Origin: Chondrosia reniformis
Lineage: Eukaryota; Porifera; Demospongiae; Chondrillida; Chondrillidae
NCBI GenBank assembly: GCA_947172415.1
Contig: OX359194.1
Location: 4,402,001-4,466,000, forward strand
Length of the DNA stretch: 64,000 bases
Reading direction: 5' to 3'
The notes beneath the pieces were generated by a model. The model worked only from the letters and a program-made list of their open reading frames with translations. It searched no databases and was not told where the DNA came from. The position numbers were made by a program, and so were the translations under genes. Of the stretch, positions 1 through 10,914 are shown one piece after another; the stretch's first letter is position 1, and the number at the start of each line of letters is the position of its first letter.

Positions 1-489
1 TTGAGTGAGTGGGAAAATGCTGTACTTAGGAAAATTAAAATCTCTAAGCTGCCTAAATTGTATACCAAATCCTCAGTAGCCAAGAAGACCCTTACTTGCA
101 CTAAAATTAAGAAATTCTTAGCAGACCTACATGATAAATATGTTATAGCCCCTGCCGATAAGGCCTCTAATAATATAATATTTATATGTAAGTCCTACTA
201 TAGACAAATTATTAATGAAGAACTAGGCAGTACCTCCAATTATTCTAAATGTACAGTAGAACCCCAACAGTTAATTAGGAAACATGTAGATTTCTTAAAA
301 CTAGAGAACTTAAAACCTAAACCAGACTGGTGTAACCTTCCCTCTTTTTACTGGATGCCTAAGTTACATAAGAACCCTTACAGCTACAGATTCATAGCTG
401 CCTCTCATAAATGTACAACCAAACCCCTTTCTAGATTTCTAAATTCGGCACTGGGACTCATTATCAAACATTTTAGAGAATACTGCCTA
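1..489 (+). pseudogene. PLE-type reverse transcriptase fragment, open at the window's left edge
   Basis: The open frame runs in from the left edge and encodes about 163 recognisable residues of a reverse transcriptase N-terminal (fingers) region. Visible motifs are a VIAPADKASNN block near residues 48-58 and FYWMPKLHKNPYSYRF near 116-131, followed by a CTTKPLS block. In the Penelope-like group these are the PADK and LPKIHK-type motifs that come before the catalytic palm. The palm with its YxDD box is absent: similarity stops around KHFREYC, and the next bases are 13-bp satellite, which supplies the last residues and the stop at 516. It is therefore a truncated fragment. The family (PLE or a closely related RT) is inferred from these motifs. 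It differs clearly from the PLE at 8146-9862. Confidence 0.6.
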
Positions 490-3176
490 AGTATATATAC
501 TAGTAAATGTATATAGTACATACAATTAGTACATATAGCTAGCGCATACAACTAGTGCATATAACTAGTAGACACACATAAATAGTTCATACAAATAGTA
601 AATACAACTGGTACATACACCTAGTACGTACCACTAGTACATACAACTAGTGCATACTAGTAGTACACACAAATAGTACATGCAGCTAGTTAATATTACT
701 AGTTCATACGACTAGTACATAGAAATAGGACATACGAATCGTACTTGCAACTAATAAATACAACTAGTAAATACAACTAGTACATATAACTGGAACTAAT
801 ACATAAAACTAGCATATACAACTACTACTAACAACTAGTAACGGGTACATACAACTAGTACATTGAACTAGAACGCACAACATTTACATGCAACTTGTAC
901 ATGCAACTTGTACATACAATTAGTAGATAAAATTAGTACATTTAACTAGTACATACAAATAGTAACGAAAACATAAAACTAGTACATTGAACTACTACAC
1001 AAAACTTGTACATAAAACTAGTAAATAGTACAATCAGCTAGGACAAACAACTGGTACATACAACTAGAACATACAACTGGTATATACATCTAGGTCATAT
1101 AACTACTTTATATAACAAGTACATACAAGTAGTTTCTAGTACATATAACTATATAGTCCCTCCCTAGTACCTAGTTTAAGTAGTACTAGAACCTACAACT
1201 AGTACATACAATCATTGCATACAATTAGTACACACAAATAGTATATACAGCTAGTAAATATAAATAGGACATACTAATTGTACTTGCAACTAATAAATAC
1301 AACTAGTACCTACAACTAGTACCTACAACTAGTACATATAACTAGAACTAGTACATAAAACTAGTACATACAACTACTACTAACAACTAGTAACGAGTAC
1401 ATACAACTAGTACATTGAACTAGAACGCACAACATTTACATGCAACTAGTATATGCAACTTGTACATACAATTAGTAGATAAAATTAGAACATACCACTA
1501 GTACATAAAACTGGTACATAAAACTGGTACATATAACTAATACATATAAAGAGTACACACAACTAGTTCATAAAACTAGTTCATACAACTAGTACATGCA
1601 ACAAGTATCTAGTACATACAAATAATACCTACCTAGTACATAGTATAACTAGTACAAGAATCAACAACTGGTACATACACATAGTACATACAACTAGTAC
1701 ATATAACTAGTACTTACAACTAGAAACTAGTAAATACTACTAGTTCATAGAATGAGTACATAATACTATATAGAACATACAACTTGAATATACATCTAGT
1801 ATATAGCTAATATTAACAACTAGTATATACTTACAACTATTACGTACAACTGGTACATAACTAGTACATAGAAATAGTACATACAACTTGTACATACCAA
1901 ATAGTACACACACCTAGCACATACAATTAGTACATACAACTAGTACATTCAACTAGTCCATACAACTACGACAAACAATTAGGACATATATCTAGTACAT
2001 ACATCTACTACATTTAACTAGTAAATACACATATACCTAGTTATTATGAATAGTACATACAACTAGTACATATAACTAGTAAACAAACATAAAACCAGTA
2101 AATACATATATAACTGGCACTTAAAAATAGTACATACGCATAGTACATACAATTAGTACATACATCAAGTACATACAACTATAAACTAGTACATACAACT
2201 GGTTCATAGAACGAGTACATAATACTAGAATGTAAAACTTGTATATACAACTAGTGCATAGCTATTATTTATAACTAGTATATACATACAACTAGTACAT
2301 ACAACAGGTACATAACTAGTACCTACAACTACTAGTACATACAGTACATTTGTACATACAACTAGTACATAAAACTAAAACATACAACCAGTACATAGCT
2401 AGTACATACAACTAGTATATACATACAACTAGTACATACAACTAGTACATACAACTAAAACATACAACCAGTACATAGCTAGTACATACAACTAGTATAT
2501 ACATACAACTAGTACATACAACTAGTCTCTACAACTAGTACAATTATTACATATAATTAGTACCCACATCTACCACATATAACTAATACATTAAAATATA
2601 ACTAGTACGTATAAATAGTACATTAACATAGTACATACAAGTAGTTCATACCATTACTAGTACATAGAACGAGTACATAAAACTAGGACCTATAACTAGT
2701 AAACACCTACTACATATAATTAGTACATAAATATATAACAAGTACATATGAATAGTGCATCCATATAGTATATATAACTAGTACATAAAACTAGTACGTG
2801 CAACTAGAAACTAGTATATACAACTAGAAACTAGTACATACAACTAATATATACATAAAGCTAGTACTTTTAACTAGTTCATACAACTATTATATACAAA
2901 CAACTAGTTCATACAACTAGTATTTACAATTAGGTCGTACAAGTAGTTCACACAACTATTAACTAGTACATATATATAACCAGTACATGAAACTAGTACA
3001 TACAACTAGTATATACATACAACTAGTTCATACAACTAGTATTCACAATTAGTACATTCAATTAGTCCATACAACTAGGACAAAAAACTAGGATATATAT
3101 CTAGTACATACACCAACTACGTATAACTAATAAATAAACATATACCTAGTAATTATAAATAGTACATATACTGGTT
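490..3176 (+). repeat. 13-bp satellite, forward polarity, block 1
   Basis: Diverged tandem copies of ACTAGTACATACA with single-base variants and small indels; no coding capacity. Higher-order structure is visible. An approximately 70-bp unit is repeated almost exactly at 2381-2450 and 2451-2520. The segment around 1970-2150 recurs at 6978-7160 and, shortened, at 3080-3175. The forward strand is G-poor. Nothing else is seen in this stretch. Confidence 0.95.
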
Positions 3177-4842
3177 AAATGTACTAGTTTTATATATATT
3201 CTAGTTGTATGTACTAGTTTCTAGTTGTATGTACTATTCATATATACTAGTTATATGTAGTAGGTGTGTGTATTTGTTATATGTAGTAGGTGTGTGTATT
3301 TGTTATATGTAGTAGGTGTGTGTATTTGTTATATGTACTAGTTGAAAGTACTAGTTGTTTGTCCTAATTGTATATACATGTTCTGTGTACTAGTTGTATG
3401 TTGATACTGGTTGTATGTACCTAGTTGTATGTACTAGTTGTATGTACTAGTGTTTTGAACTAGTTGTAGGTTCTGGTACAAGTTATACTAAGAACTAGGA
3501 AGGAACTCGTTCTCTATACTACTTGTTTCTTTGTTTGAACTAGTTTTATCTACTAATTGTATGTACTATAGGTATGTACTAGCTTTAGGTTCAAGTCCTA
3601 GGTACTAGGGAGGTGCTAGTTGTATGTACTAGATTCTAATTGTATGTACTAGTTGTATGTACTAGTCACATGCACTAATTATATTTACTATTTAAAAATT
3701 TATGATCTAGTTGTACCTTGTATGTATTAGTTGTATGTACTAGTTGTATTTACTTGTTTCTAGTTGTGTGCAGTATGTGTATGTACTATTCATATATACT
3801 AGTTATAAGTTTAGGTATTAGTTATATGTAGTAGGTGTGTGTAATTGTTATATGTACTAGTTGAAAGTACTAGCTGTATGTCCTAATTGTATGTACACAT
3901 TCTGTGTACTAGTTGTGTGTTTATACTAGTTGTATGTACTAGCTTTATAACAGTTGTATGTACTAGTTGAATGTACTAGTTTTTTGAACTAGTTGTAGCT
4001 TCTGGTACAAGTTATACTAGGAACTAGGAAGGAACTCGTTCTCTATACTACTTGTTTGTTTGTTTGAACTAGTTTTTTGTACTAATTGTATGTACTAGTT
4101 GTAGGTTCAAGTCCTAGTTATAATAGGTACTAGGGAGGGGCTAGTTGTATGTACTAGATACTAATTGTATGTACTAGTAGTATGTACCCCTTCTGGGTAA
4201 TTGTACTAGTTGTATGAACTATTTATATGTACTATTTATATGTTTATGTACTATGTATATGTACTATTTGTATGTACTAGCTTTATGTTCTGATTATATG
4301 TGCTAATTGTATCTACTTGTTGTATGTACTAATACTATATAGTTATATTTAATAGTTTGTTGGTGCTACTTGTTTGTACAAGTTGTATGTGGTAGTTGTG
4401 TTTACTAATTGTAGGTACTAGTTGGATGTACTGGTTGTATGTACTAGTTTTATGTACTAGAAATGAGCCTGTTGTATTTACAAGATGTATGCACTAGTTG
4501 TTTGTGCTAGCTATATACTTGTTTTATGAAGTTATTGTATGTACTAGTTGTATGTACTAGTTACTAGTTGTGTGAACTAGTTGCATATACTATTTATAAT
4601 TACAAGGTATATGTGTATGTACTAGTTGTATGTAGTAGGTGTATGTACTAGTTATATGTCCTAGTTGTTTGTACTAGTTGTATGTTCTATTTGAATGTAC
4701 TAGCTGTATGTACTAGTTGTATGTACTATTTGTGTGTACTATTAGGATGTATTAGTTTTATGTACTAATTGCATGTACTAGTTGTATGCACTAGTTTTAT
4801 GAACTAGTTCTATTTATATTTACTAGTTGTATAAAACTGGTA
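3177..4842 (-). repeat. 13-bp satellite, reverse polarity, block 2
   Basis: The same satellite in the opposite orientation (TGTATGTACTAGT on this strand). The polarity change at about 3177 is abrupt and cuts a higher-order copy in its middle. At about 3251-3335 a 26-bp dimer (two monomers) is repeated three times almost identically. A larger unit of about 550 bp repeats within the block (about 3226-3620 against 3780-4160). It has no gene. Confidence 0.95.
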
Positions 4843-5060
4843 TCAGAGAGTACGGTAGTACTCTCTATGTAGGGATGGTACGGGTTGTTTCGTTTTCCCC
4901 ATACATTGGTATAGGAGCGAAATTCTGAAATAGGCTGAAAATCGCCAAAACGAGACTATGTAGAGTTGAATATAGAACAAACATGCTATAAATTGGCCTT
5001 GAAGGCAAGCGACCGTGTATCGTTGGCAAACGAACGAACTTTGAAATCTCCCATTTTCGT

Positions 5061-5115
5061 TTTCTTCTTCTTCATCTTCTTCTTCATCTTCTTCTTCATC
5101 TTCTTCATCTTCTTC
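5061..5115 (+). repeat. TTC/TCATCTTC microsatellite inside Helitron-like copy 1
   Basis: A run of TTC triplets interrupted by TCA. The matching purine-rich stretch in the reverse-oriented copy is at about 37545-37600, so the microsatellite belongs to the element and has diverged in length. Confidence 0.85.
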
Positions 5116-5376
5116 GCCCGCTGTAACTAAAAAACGAAATAAGCCTTCGGACTACTTCTTAATCGAAATTACTCTAAATTTTCCGAGCTGTATTCTTTTG
5201 TAGAAGCGAGAGCGATAACGCTATTATTGAGTATGACAGTTTTCATGGCTCAAGAGTCAAGACCTCAATAAATTCGCCATTTTAATGACGTCATAATCAG
5301 TCGAAGATTGCAAAACCAAAGTGGTTTAAAATACAACGAATTCCTAGCTTATGCTCCATAAAAAGTACAGAAACTA

Positions 5377-5619
5377 GAGAACAAAAAAAATTTTCTACAA
5401 AAATAGTGAAGATGTAGGGATGGCACAAAAAGCATAGAAACAAGAAAGGGATGTTACACAGTGAAGCATTAGCTATGCATGAATCCTACAAGCAAGGGTG
5501 TTGTATGATTCGTGCATATATAGCTAATGCTTCACTGTGTAACATCCCTTTCTTGTTTCTATGCTTTTTGTGCCATCCCTACATCTTCACTATTTTTGTA
5601 GAAAATTTTTTTTGTTCTC
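5377..5619. repeat. 243-bp near-perfect palindrome (Helitron-like copy 1)
   Basis: Two arms of about 120 bp meet at about 5498. The outer ends read GAGAAC and GTTCTC, and the pairing runs almost unbroken through the arms, with weaker pairing in the centre. The transcript or single strand would form a long hairpin. The counterpart in copy 2 spans 37046-37289 and differs by paired changes in both arms. A short reading frame here (5451-5648) is only the palindrome read through. Confidence 0.9.
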
Positions 5620-5623
5620 TTCT

Positions 5624-7257
5624 ACATACAACTAGTCCATACATCTAGTATATACAAGTAGTACATAATATTCGTAGGTACAACCAGTTCATAAATTAGT
5701 AACTAGTAAATATAATTAGTACATGCGACTAGTACATACAACTAGGACATATAACTAGTAGATAAAACTTCTACATATAACTAGTACACACACGTATACC
5801 TAGTAAATGTAAACAATAAATACATCTCGTACATACAACTAGTATCTACAACTAGTACATACAACTAGTATCTAGTACATACAACTAGAACATACAACTA
5901 GTACATAGCTAGTACATACAACTAGTACACAGATCTTGTACACACAATTAGCCCATGCAACTACTACATACATCTAAAACATACAACTAGTACCTAAAAC
6001 CAGTAAATTAAGCTAGTTCTAGTACATACAACTAGTACATACAACTAGTACTTTCAACTAGTACATATAACTAGTACAAACATCTACTACATATAACTAT
6101 TACATAAAAATATAACTAGTTCAAATAAATAGTGCATCCACATAGTACATACAACTAGCACATAAACGTAGTAAATACAACTAGAAACTAGTAGATACAA
6201 TTAGTATATATATAAAATTAGTACACATAACTAGTACATACAACTGGTATATACATACAAGTAGTACATGCAACTAGTACATAAAATTAATAGGTACAAC
6301 TAGTTCATACAACTAGTAACTAGTACAAATAACTAGTACATGTGACTAGTACATAAAAGTAGTACATATACCTAGTACATACACATATATATAGTACATA
6401 TAAATAGTACGTACAACTAGTATATATAACTAGTACAAACAACTAGTACATACACCCACTACATACAAATGTGACTAGTACATATAAGTGGTACATACAA
6501 CTAGTACATATAACTAGTACATATAAATAGTACACACAACTAGTACATACAACAATTACATAAAACTGGTACAAACAACTAGTACATATAACTAGTAAAT
6601 ATGACTAGTACATACACATATAATTAGTACATAAATATAGTACATACAACTAGTACAGAAAACTAATTCACACAAACAAACAAGTAGTTCATAGAACTAG
6701 TTCATACCTAGCACCTAGTATAACTTGTATTAGAACCTAAAATTAGTTCAAACATCTAGTACATACAACTAGTACATACAATTAGGCAATAGTACGTACA
6801 ACTAGTACACACAACTATTACATACATATAGTACATAAAACCAGTACATATAACTAGTACATACAACAATTACCCACTACTTATACATTCAACTAGTACA
6901 AATAACTACTACATTCGACTAGTACATACAAATAGTATTGAGTACGTACAACTAGTTCATACAACTAGGACAAAAAACTAGGACGTATAACTAGTACATA
7001 CATCTACTACATATAACTAATAAATACACATATACCTGGTAATTATGAATAGTACATACAACTAGTACATACAGCTAGTGCACACAACTAGTACATATAA
7101 CTAGTAAACAAACATATAACCAGTAAATACATATATAACTGGCACATATAAATAGTACATACAAATAGTTCATACAATAACTACATAAAACTAATACATA
7201 CAACTATAAACTAGTACATATAACTGGTTCATAGAACGAGTACATAATACTAGAATG
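5624..7257 (+). repeat. 13-bp satellite, forward polarity, block 3
   Basis: Forward satellite. Its right part (about 6978-7257) is a direct duplicate of about 1970-2250. The block stops abruptly inside that higher-order unit at about 7257, whereas the paralogue at 2250 continues as satellite. This marks the boundary of inserted or rearranged DNA. No gene is present. Confidence 0.93.
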
Positions 7258-7835
7258 TTAAAGCAAAAGGAATCTAGGTTGTAAATTGAAGGTTGTCAGG
7301 GTACTAAATGGGCAGGCTAAACTAACATTTCTGTAAATATATAATTATGTGTAACTCAAGAAACAAGTAGAAACTGTAAAAACGGCTTCTATTGCAATAA
7401 ATACTACTTATCAATCTACAAATTAACAACAAATCCTATGTAAAAAGTGTCTTCTTCATAAAGTTAAATTGGCAATTTTGGAAAATAACAGAAACTAAGT
7501 CGAACCTCAATAACTCATATGACGAATGAGCTCGAAGCTTCTAGATTTCATCAGTTATTACTTATAATACATCTAATAATTGTATAACGTCATTAAGATA
7601 ACACTTACCTAACCTTAGAAACGGCTACTTCTCAACAAGAAGGAATCCTTTAACTACTCAATTCCACAACTACCGGTGTCCGTAGCAACGGATGTCGCAA
7701 TAATTATATATAATGTTACATTCCCAAACTATTAATATTTTAGTTTCTGAGTGTTTTGAAGGCTATCTTACTTCATTAATCGCTTTTTCAGCATTAATCA
7801 AGCACCTCTTGGCCTAAAGAAATTTGTCTAGTGGT
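7258..7835. other. Non-satellite spacer, no recognised feature
   Basis: About 580 bp of AT-rich single-copy-looking DNA between a forward and a reverse satellite block. I find no long reading frame, no inverted termini and no similarity to any other part of the window. It could be an unrecognised old insertion or genuine flanking DNA trapped by an inversion. Confidence 0.5.
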
Positions 7836-8145
7836 ATGTACTAGTAACTAGTTGTATTTACTAGTATTGGTTTTGTTTATTACTTATAGGTACTGGTTAT
7901 ATGTACTAGTTCTATGTACTAGTTAGAGTACTATTTGTATGTACTTGTTGTATGTAATTATATGTACTACTTGTATGTACTAGTTGTGTGTAATTGTTGT
8001 ATGTTCTAGTTATTTGTACTAGTTGTAGTTACTAGTTGTATGCACTAGTTTAATGTACTGGTAACTAGATGTTTGTACTAGTTCTATGTAGTAGTTGTAT
8101 CTACTAGTTGTATTTACTAGTTTTATGTATATATAGTGCATTTAC
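7836..8145 (-). repeat. 13-bp satellite, reverse polarity, block 4
   Basis: A short reverse-polarity satellite stretch (TGTATGTACTAGT type) ending at the PLE terminus. It has no other content. Confidence 0.93.
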
Positions 8146-8208
8146 CTTAGGGATGGTACATCCTTCGACTTTTGAGCGTTTAAAAACACAGTTGGTTTTT
8201 TGATTCTT

Positions 8209-8252
8209 GGTCAAACGTTTCAACCCTGGGGATCTTCCTCAGTGACTGATGG
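8209..8252 (-). ncRNA. Hammerhead-ribozyme-like core in the PLE terminal region
   Basis: The minus strand reads CTGAGGA, a GATCCCC/GGGTT stem with a short loop, then GAAACG. This fits the hammerhead core order CTGANGA - stem II - GAAA. Hammerhead motifs with a very short stem III are known in PLE terminal repeats. The same pattern recurs at 20217-20242 and 15088-15128. Full folding, including stem I and a cleavage site, has not been checked. Confidence 0.5.
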
Positions 8253-8269
8253 TTGAGTGGAAGAATTGC

Positions 8270-8284
8270 CTCTATTTATAGAGG
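8270..8284 (-). promoter_or_regulatory. TATA box of the PLE terminal region
   Basis: Reads CTCTATAAATAGAGG on the minus strand, upstream of the hammerhead-like core in the transcription direction. The same box is present in the related PLE at about 20177-20191. Confidence 0.55.
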
Positions 8285-8446
8285 ATTTTTCCCGCCATTT
8301 CCACTTCCTGTCTTGAGACCCTCAGCAGGATGAGAAAAACAGGAAGTATGAATATTAAATCGTCTCCAGGCTTGATGTAACACAATGCCTTGATCTAAAT
8401 TCATTCTCACCTGACTCTTCTGGATCCTGATGGCTTCTTTGACCCT

Positions 8447-8671
8447 TCACCTTTGCCAGTGGGTTTCCCTGTCTGTAATCTTGGACTTTTCCCAAGCAAT
8501 TGAGTGGCCAGTCTTGAGGGAGTGAACAGCTATACCGTTGTTCACATCCCCCATCCTGACTGCTCGCTTGTGTTCTGCCAATCTCTCTTTCAGGGTCCTT
8601 CCAATTCCACCAATGTAGACTGCAGAACACTCAGAGCAAGGAATTAGGTAAACTACACCCTTGAAATCCAT
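8447..8671 (-). pseudogene. PLE GIY-YIG endonuclease domain
   Basis: The frame begins MDFKGVVYLIPC and continues AVYIGGIGRTLKERLAEHKRA, then GIAVHSLKTGHSI. The VYLIPC...VYIG pair is the GIY-YIG signature, the arginine of RTLKERL matches the catalytic arginine region, and the downstream histidine block is usual for PLE endonucleases. In the active family this domain nicks target DNA to prime reverse transcription. It lies directly downstream of the RT on the same strand, as expected. Related fragments lie at 15344-15535 and 19800-20096. Confidence 0.8.
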
Positions 8672-8769
8672 AGGTGGTTGTGGCTGTTTTGGGTTGGATA
8701 AAACGGTACTCAGTGATCTCTGCTTGGAGAAAATGATCTAGATACCCATTTTTCTACAGCTTTTATCGA

Positions 8770-9850
8770 TCATCTCACTGAGCCCTTTATATATGGAATA
8801 AAGAGTTTGTGTTTACACTCATCCTCACTCCCCTTAGTCTGCCTTCTCCTGTTGAGCAGTCTGTGAGCCTCCCGTTTAGGGTATCCATTAGCTTGAAGTA
8901 CTCCTTCCAGGTGCTCCTTTTCTTTTTCCAAGCTACTGGAGTTTGGTCCACAAATCTTTTCGGCTCTGTCTTTGAGACACAGTGCGATACCAGGTTTTAC
9001 CCTAGGGTGGTGATGAGAGGTAAAGTGAAGGTACCTGTCTGTGTGTGTTGGTTTCCTATACACAAATGTGTCCAAACTTCCCATGCACTTCTTTACTTGC
9101 ACATCCAGGAAGGGTAAGGAACCATTGGTCTCCTTCTCCATGGTAAATTTGATGTTGCGATGTCTTCCATTGAGGAAACTCAAGAAGTCCTCCAGCTGCT
9201 CGTCACTATAATTCCAGATGACAAAGGTGTCATCCACATATCTCAACCACAACTTAGGCCTTATCACAGCAGTACGAAGAGCTTCTATTTCGAATTCCTC
9301 CCTGAAGATGTTCGCTACCACCAGGGAGAGAGGAGATCCCATGGCTGCCCCTTCCTTCTGCTCAAAGAACTCATCACTGTACAGGAAGTACATTGTCCTG
9401 AGACAGAGTTCTGTAAGATCCGCAATGGTGGATATATCCAAGGGTGTCCATTGCTCCAAGTTAGGGTCTTGGGTAAGTCATCTCCTGATGATCTGTAGAG
9501 ATAGATCAATGGGTATTTTGGTAAATAGGCTCCTTACATCGAAACTGATCAACTTATCTTCGGTGTTCACATCCATTCCCTGATCTTCTTGACAAAGTCA
9601 TGAGAATCCCGCAAAAAGTGAGAAGTTTTCCCCATAGCGGTGACAATACCCCTGCCAGGTACCTGGAAAGGTTGTAGGTAGGGGAATTAATGGAGGAAAC
9701 AATTGGTCTCAAGGGGCCTTGTGGATTTTTGGTAATCCGTAGAGCTGAGGTGTGGAGCTGTTTTGGTTCTGAACCTTCTTCCTCAAATCAGAAGGGAGTT
9801 TGCCTTTTTTCTCAAGTGACCTTAGAACTTCAGTTACCTTCTGTTCTATC
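8770..9850 (-). pseudogene. PLE reverse transcriptase domain
   Basis: The longest open stretch (9459-8770, 229 residues) holds the core palm: a GAAMGSPLSLVVANIF block (RT motif 4) and RYVDDTFVIW (motif 5) with the catalytic YVDD. After it come the FLDV and VYRKPTHTDRYLH blocks typical of the PLE thumb. Upstream on the same strand, outside this frame, a YGLPKIHK-type motif (about 9740) and a LISFDVRSLFTKIPI block with the first catalytic aspartate (about 9560) can be read. All core RT motifs are therefore present but spread over frames. Plus-strand frames across 8809-9583 are shadows of this domain. Confidence 0.85.
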
Positions 9851-10031
9851 TTCATTGTGGGGTCACCTGAAAAAAGAAAAAAGTATACATCTTATATATG
9901 TATTATATATCTTATATATAATATATAATGCTAATATCTTATATGTATATTATATATCTTATATATTACATATATATATAGAGTCAAAAATGAGTGATAT
10001 TTAAAAAAGACTTCATTTACAACATATATTG

Positions 10032-10124
10032 GGTGACCCACATGACGGATGGTGTTATGGATGACATCGTCTGGATACATGGTACGAGGATGTCCTGGTT
10101 CAATACCATGCAGGCTGGGTCACC
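10032..10124 (+). ncRNA. tRNA-like SINE head, unit 1
   Basis: A 93-nt unit bounded by complementary GTGACCC and GGGTCAC. It has a box-B-like GGTTCAATACC and a box-A-like TGACGGATGG. The T-arm region carries four extra bases compared with units 3 and 4. Confidence 0.5.
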
Positions 10125-10269
10125 TGAAAAAAAAAACAGTAGACATCTTATATATGTATTATATATCTTATATACAATATATATTGTTTATATCTTCTAT
10201 GCATATTATATATTACATATATATGTAAAGTCAAAAGTGAGTGATATATAACTAGAACAACATATATTG

Positions 10270-10362
10270 GGTAACCCACATGACGGATGGTGTTACGGAT
10301 GACATCGTCTGGATACATGGTACGAGGATGTCCTGGTTCAATACCATGCAGGCTGGGTCACC
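10270..10362 (+). ncRNA. tRNA-like SINE head, unit 2
   Basis: Nearly identical to unit 1, including the longer T-arm region. Its outer stem is slightly weakened (GTAACCC against GGGTCAC). Confidence 0.5.
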
Positions 10363-10521
10363 TGAAAAAAGAAAAACAGTAGACATCTTATATATGTATT
10401 ATATATCTTATATATAATATATATTGTTTATATCTTCTATGCATATTATATATTACATATATATGTAAAGTCAAAAGTGAGTGATATATAAATAGAACTT
10501 CATTTACAATATATATATTGA

Positions 10522-10608
10522 GTGACCCGCGTGACCGATGGTGTTACGGATGACATCGTCTGGATACAAGGTACGAGGATGCTCTGGTTCAATACCAGGC
10601 TGGGTCAC
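10522..10608 (+). ncRNA. tRNA-like SINE head, unit 3
   Basis: An 87-nt unit with a perfect seven-base outer stem GTGACCC/GGGTCAC. Box A-like TGACCGATGG is at about 10532-10541 and box B-like GGTTCAATACC at 10586-10596. The T stem is separated from the outer stem by two bases, unlike a real tRNA. The length recalls class II (Leu/Ser) tRNAs. Confidence 0.55.
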
Positions 10609-10759
10609 CTGAAAAAAAGTATACATCTTATATACGTATTATATATCTTATATATAATATATATCTTATATTCATATTATATATCTTATATATTACATAA
10701 ATATGTAGAGTCAAAAGTGAGTGATATATAAATAGGACTTCATTTACAACATATATTGT

Positions 10760-10846
10760 GTGACCCAAGTGACCGATGGTGTTCCGGATGATATCGTCTG
10801 GATACAAGGTATGAGGATGCCCTGGTTCAATACCAGGCTGGGTTAC
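10760..10846 (+). ncRNA. tRNA-like SINE head, unit 4
   Basis: An 87-nt unit with GTGACCC/GGGTTAC ends, one G-U pair, and the same box-A-like and box-B-like words. A CCTGG/CCAGG stem encloses a seven-base TTCAATA loop, exactly a T-arm shape. The hairpin at 10852 follows at once. Confidence 0.55.
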
Positions 10847-10851
10847 CTGAA

Positions 10852-10914
10852 ACAAGTAGTTCGAGTTTAAAAACTCGTGGGGCTGCCGCCCCCGAATTAA
10901 CTCGAACTACTTGT
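10852..10914. repeat. 63-bp perfect-stem hairpin
   Basis: Arms ACAAGTAGTTCGAGTT and AACTCGAACTACTTGT pair completely, and an inner GGGG...CCCC stem lies in the loop. Two longer relatives with diverged stems and different loops are at 30683-30759 and 54986-55052, each heading a larger element. Confidence 0.75.

Larger units (their letters stand above)
4843..5623 (+). mobile_element. Helitron-like foldback element, copy 1
   Basis: A non-autonomous element of about 780 bp, 767 bp in its other copy (37043-37809, opposite strand). It begins TCAG after an A, as in Helitrons. The better preserved copy 2 ends CTAA before a T, matching the TC...CTRR rule with insertion between A and T and no target duplication. 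Just inside the 5' end lies a 22-bp palindrome (4845-4866, nine-base arms, four-base loop). A TTC-rich microsatellite and a 243-bp palindrome at the 3' end follow. The 3' end of this copy is disturbed (CTAA is not seen) and lies exactly where satellite polarity changes from reverse to forward. No Rep/helicase coding sequence is present. The Helitron assignment is an inference from the ends and the empty site. Confidence 0.55.
8146..9862 (-). mobile_element. Penelope-like retroelement, 5'-truncated
   Basis: On the minus strand the order is reverse transcriptase (about 9850-8770), GIY-YIG endonuclease (about 8671-8447), then a non-coding terminal region with a TATA box (8270-8284) and a hammerhead-like core (8209-8252). 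The terminus reads GGATGTACCATCC, close to that of the PLE at 19571-22686, so the two are one family. RT plus C-terminal GIY-YIG defines the EN-positive PLE group, which reverse transcribes at a nicked target. The 5' side is truncated at about 9862, where the tRNA-like array starts. The coding region is decayed and reads in more than one frame. Confidence 0.85.
9863..10850 (+). repeat. Tandem array of tRNA-like units with AT-rich spacers
   Basis: About four units of roughly 235-240 bp. Each has a tRNA-like head (10032-10124, 10270-10362, 10522-10608, 10760-10846) and a spacer of about 140 bp made of TATA/ATATCTT words that are themselves partly palindromic. The array begins with only the 3' end of a head (GGGTCACCTG) joined to the broken PLE. 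Three short plus-strand reading frames crossing the heads are not genes. The array resembles a tRNA-headed SINE multiplied in tandem; its true nature is unproven. Confidence 0.7.

Noticed and set aside
490-3176. The 13-bp satellite as a telomere repeat
   Set aside because: It is not G-rich, shows heavy divergence and polarity changes, and true CCCTAA units occur separately inside it.
5451-5648. 65-residue frame in the Helitron-like element
   Set aside because: It is the palindrome read through; the same reading from copy 2 appears on the other strand.
8809-9583. Plus-strand frames opposite the PLE reverse transcriptase, and the minus-strand frame 8355-8630
   Set aside because: The strand and frame carrying the YVDD and GIY-YIG motifs are unambiguous; these are shadows.
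10522-10608. Genuine tRNA gene
   Set aside because: The T stem is separated from the outer stem by two bases, the anticodon arm is irregular, and the unit is tandemly repeated with spacers. A tRNA-derived repeat is more likely.
9690-10731. Plus-strand frames across the tRNA-like array
   Set aside because: They repeat with the array and translate the tRNA-like heads and AT-rich spacers; no protein family is recognisable.
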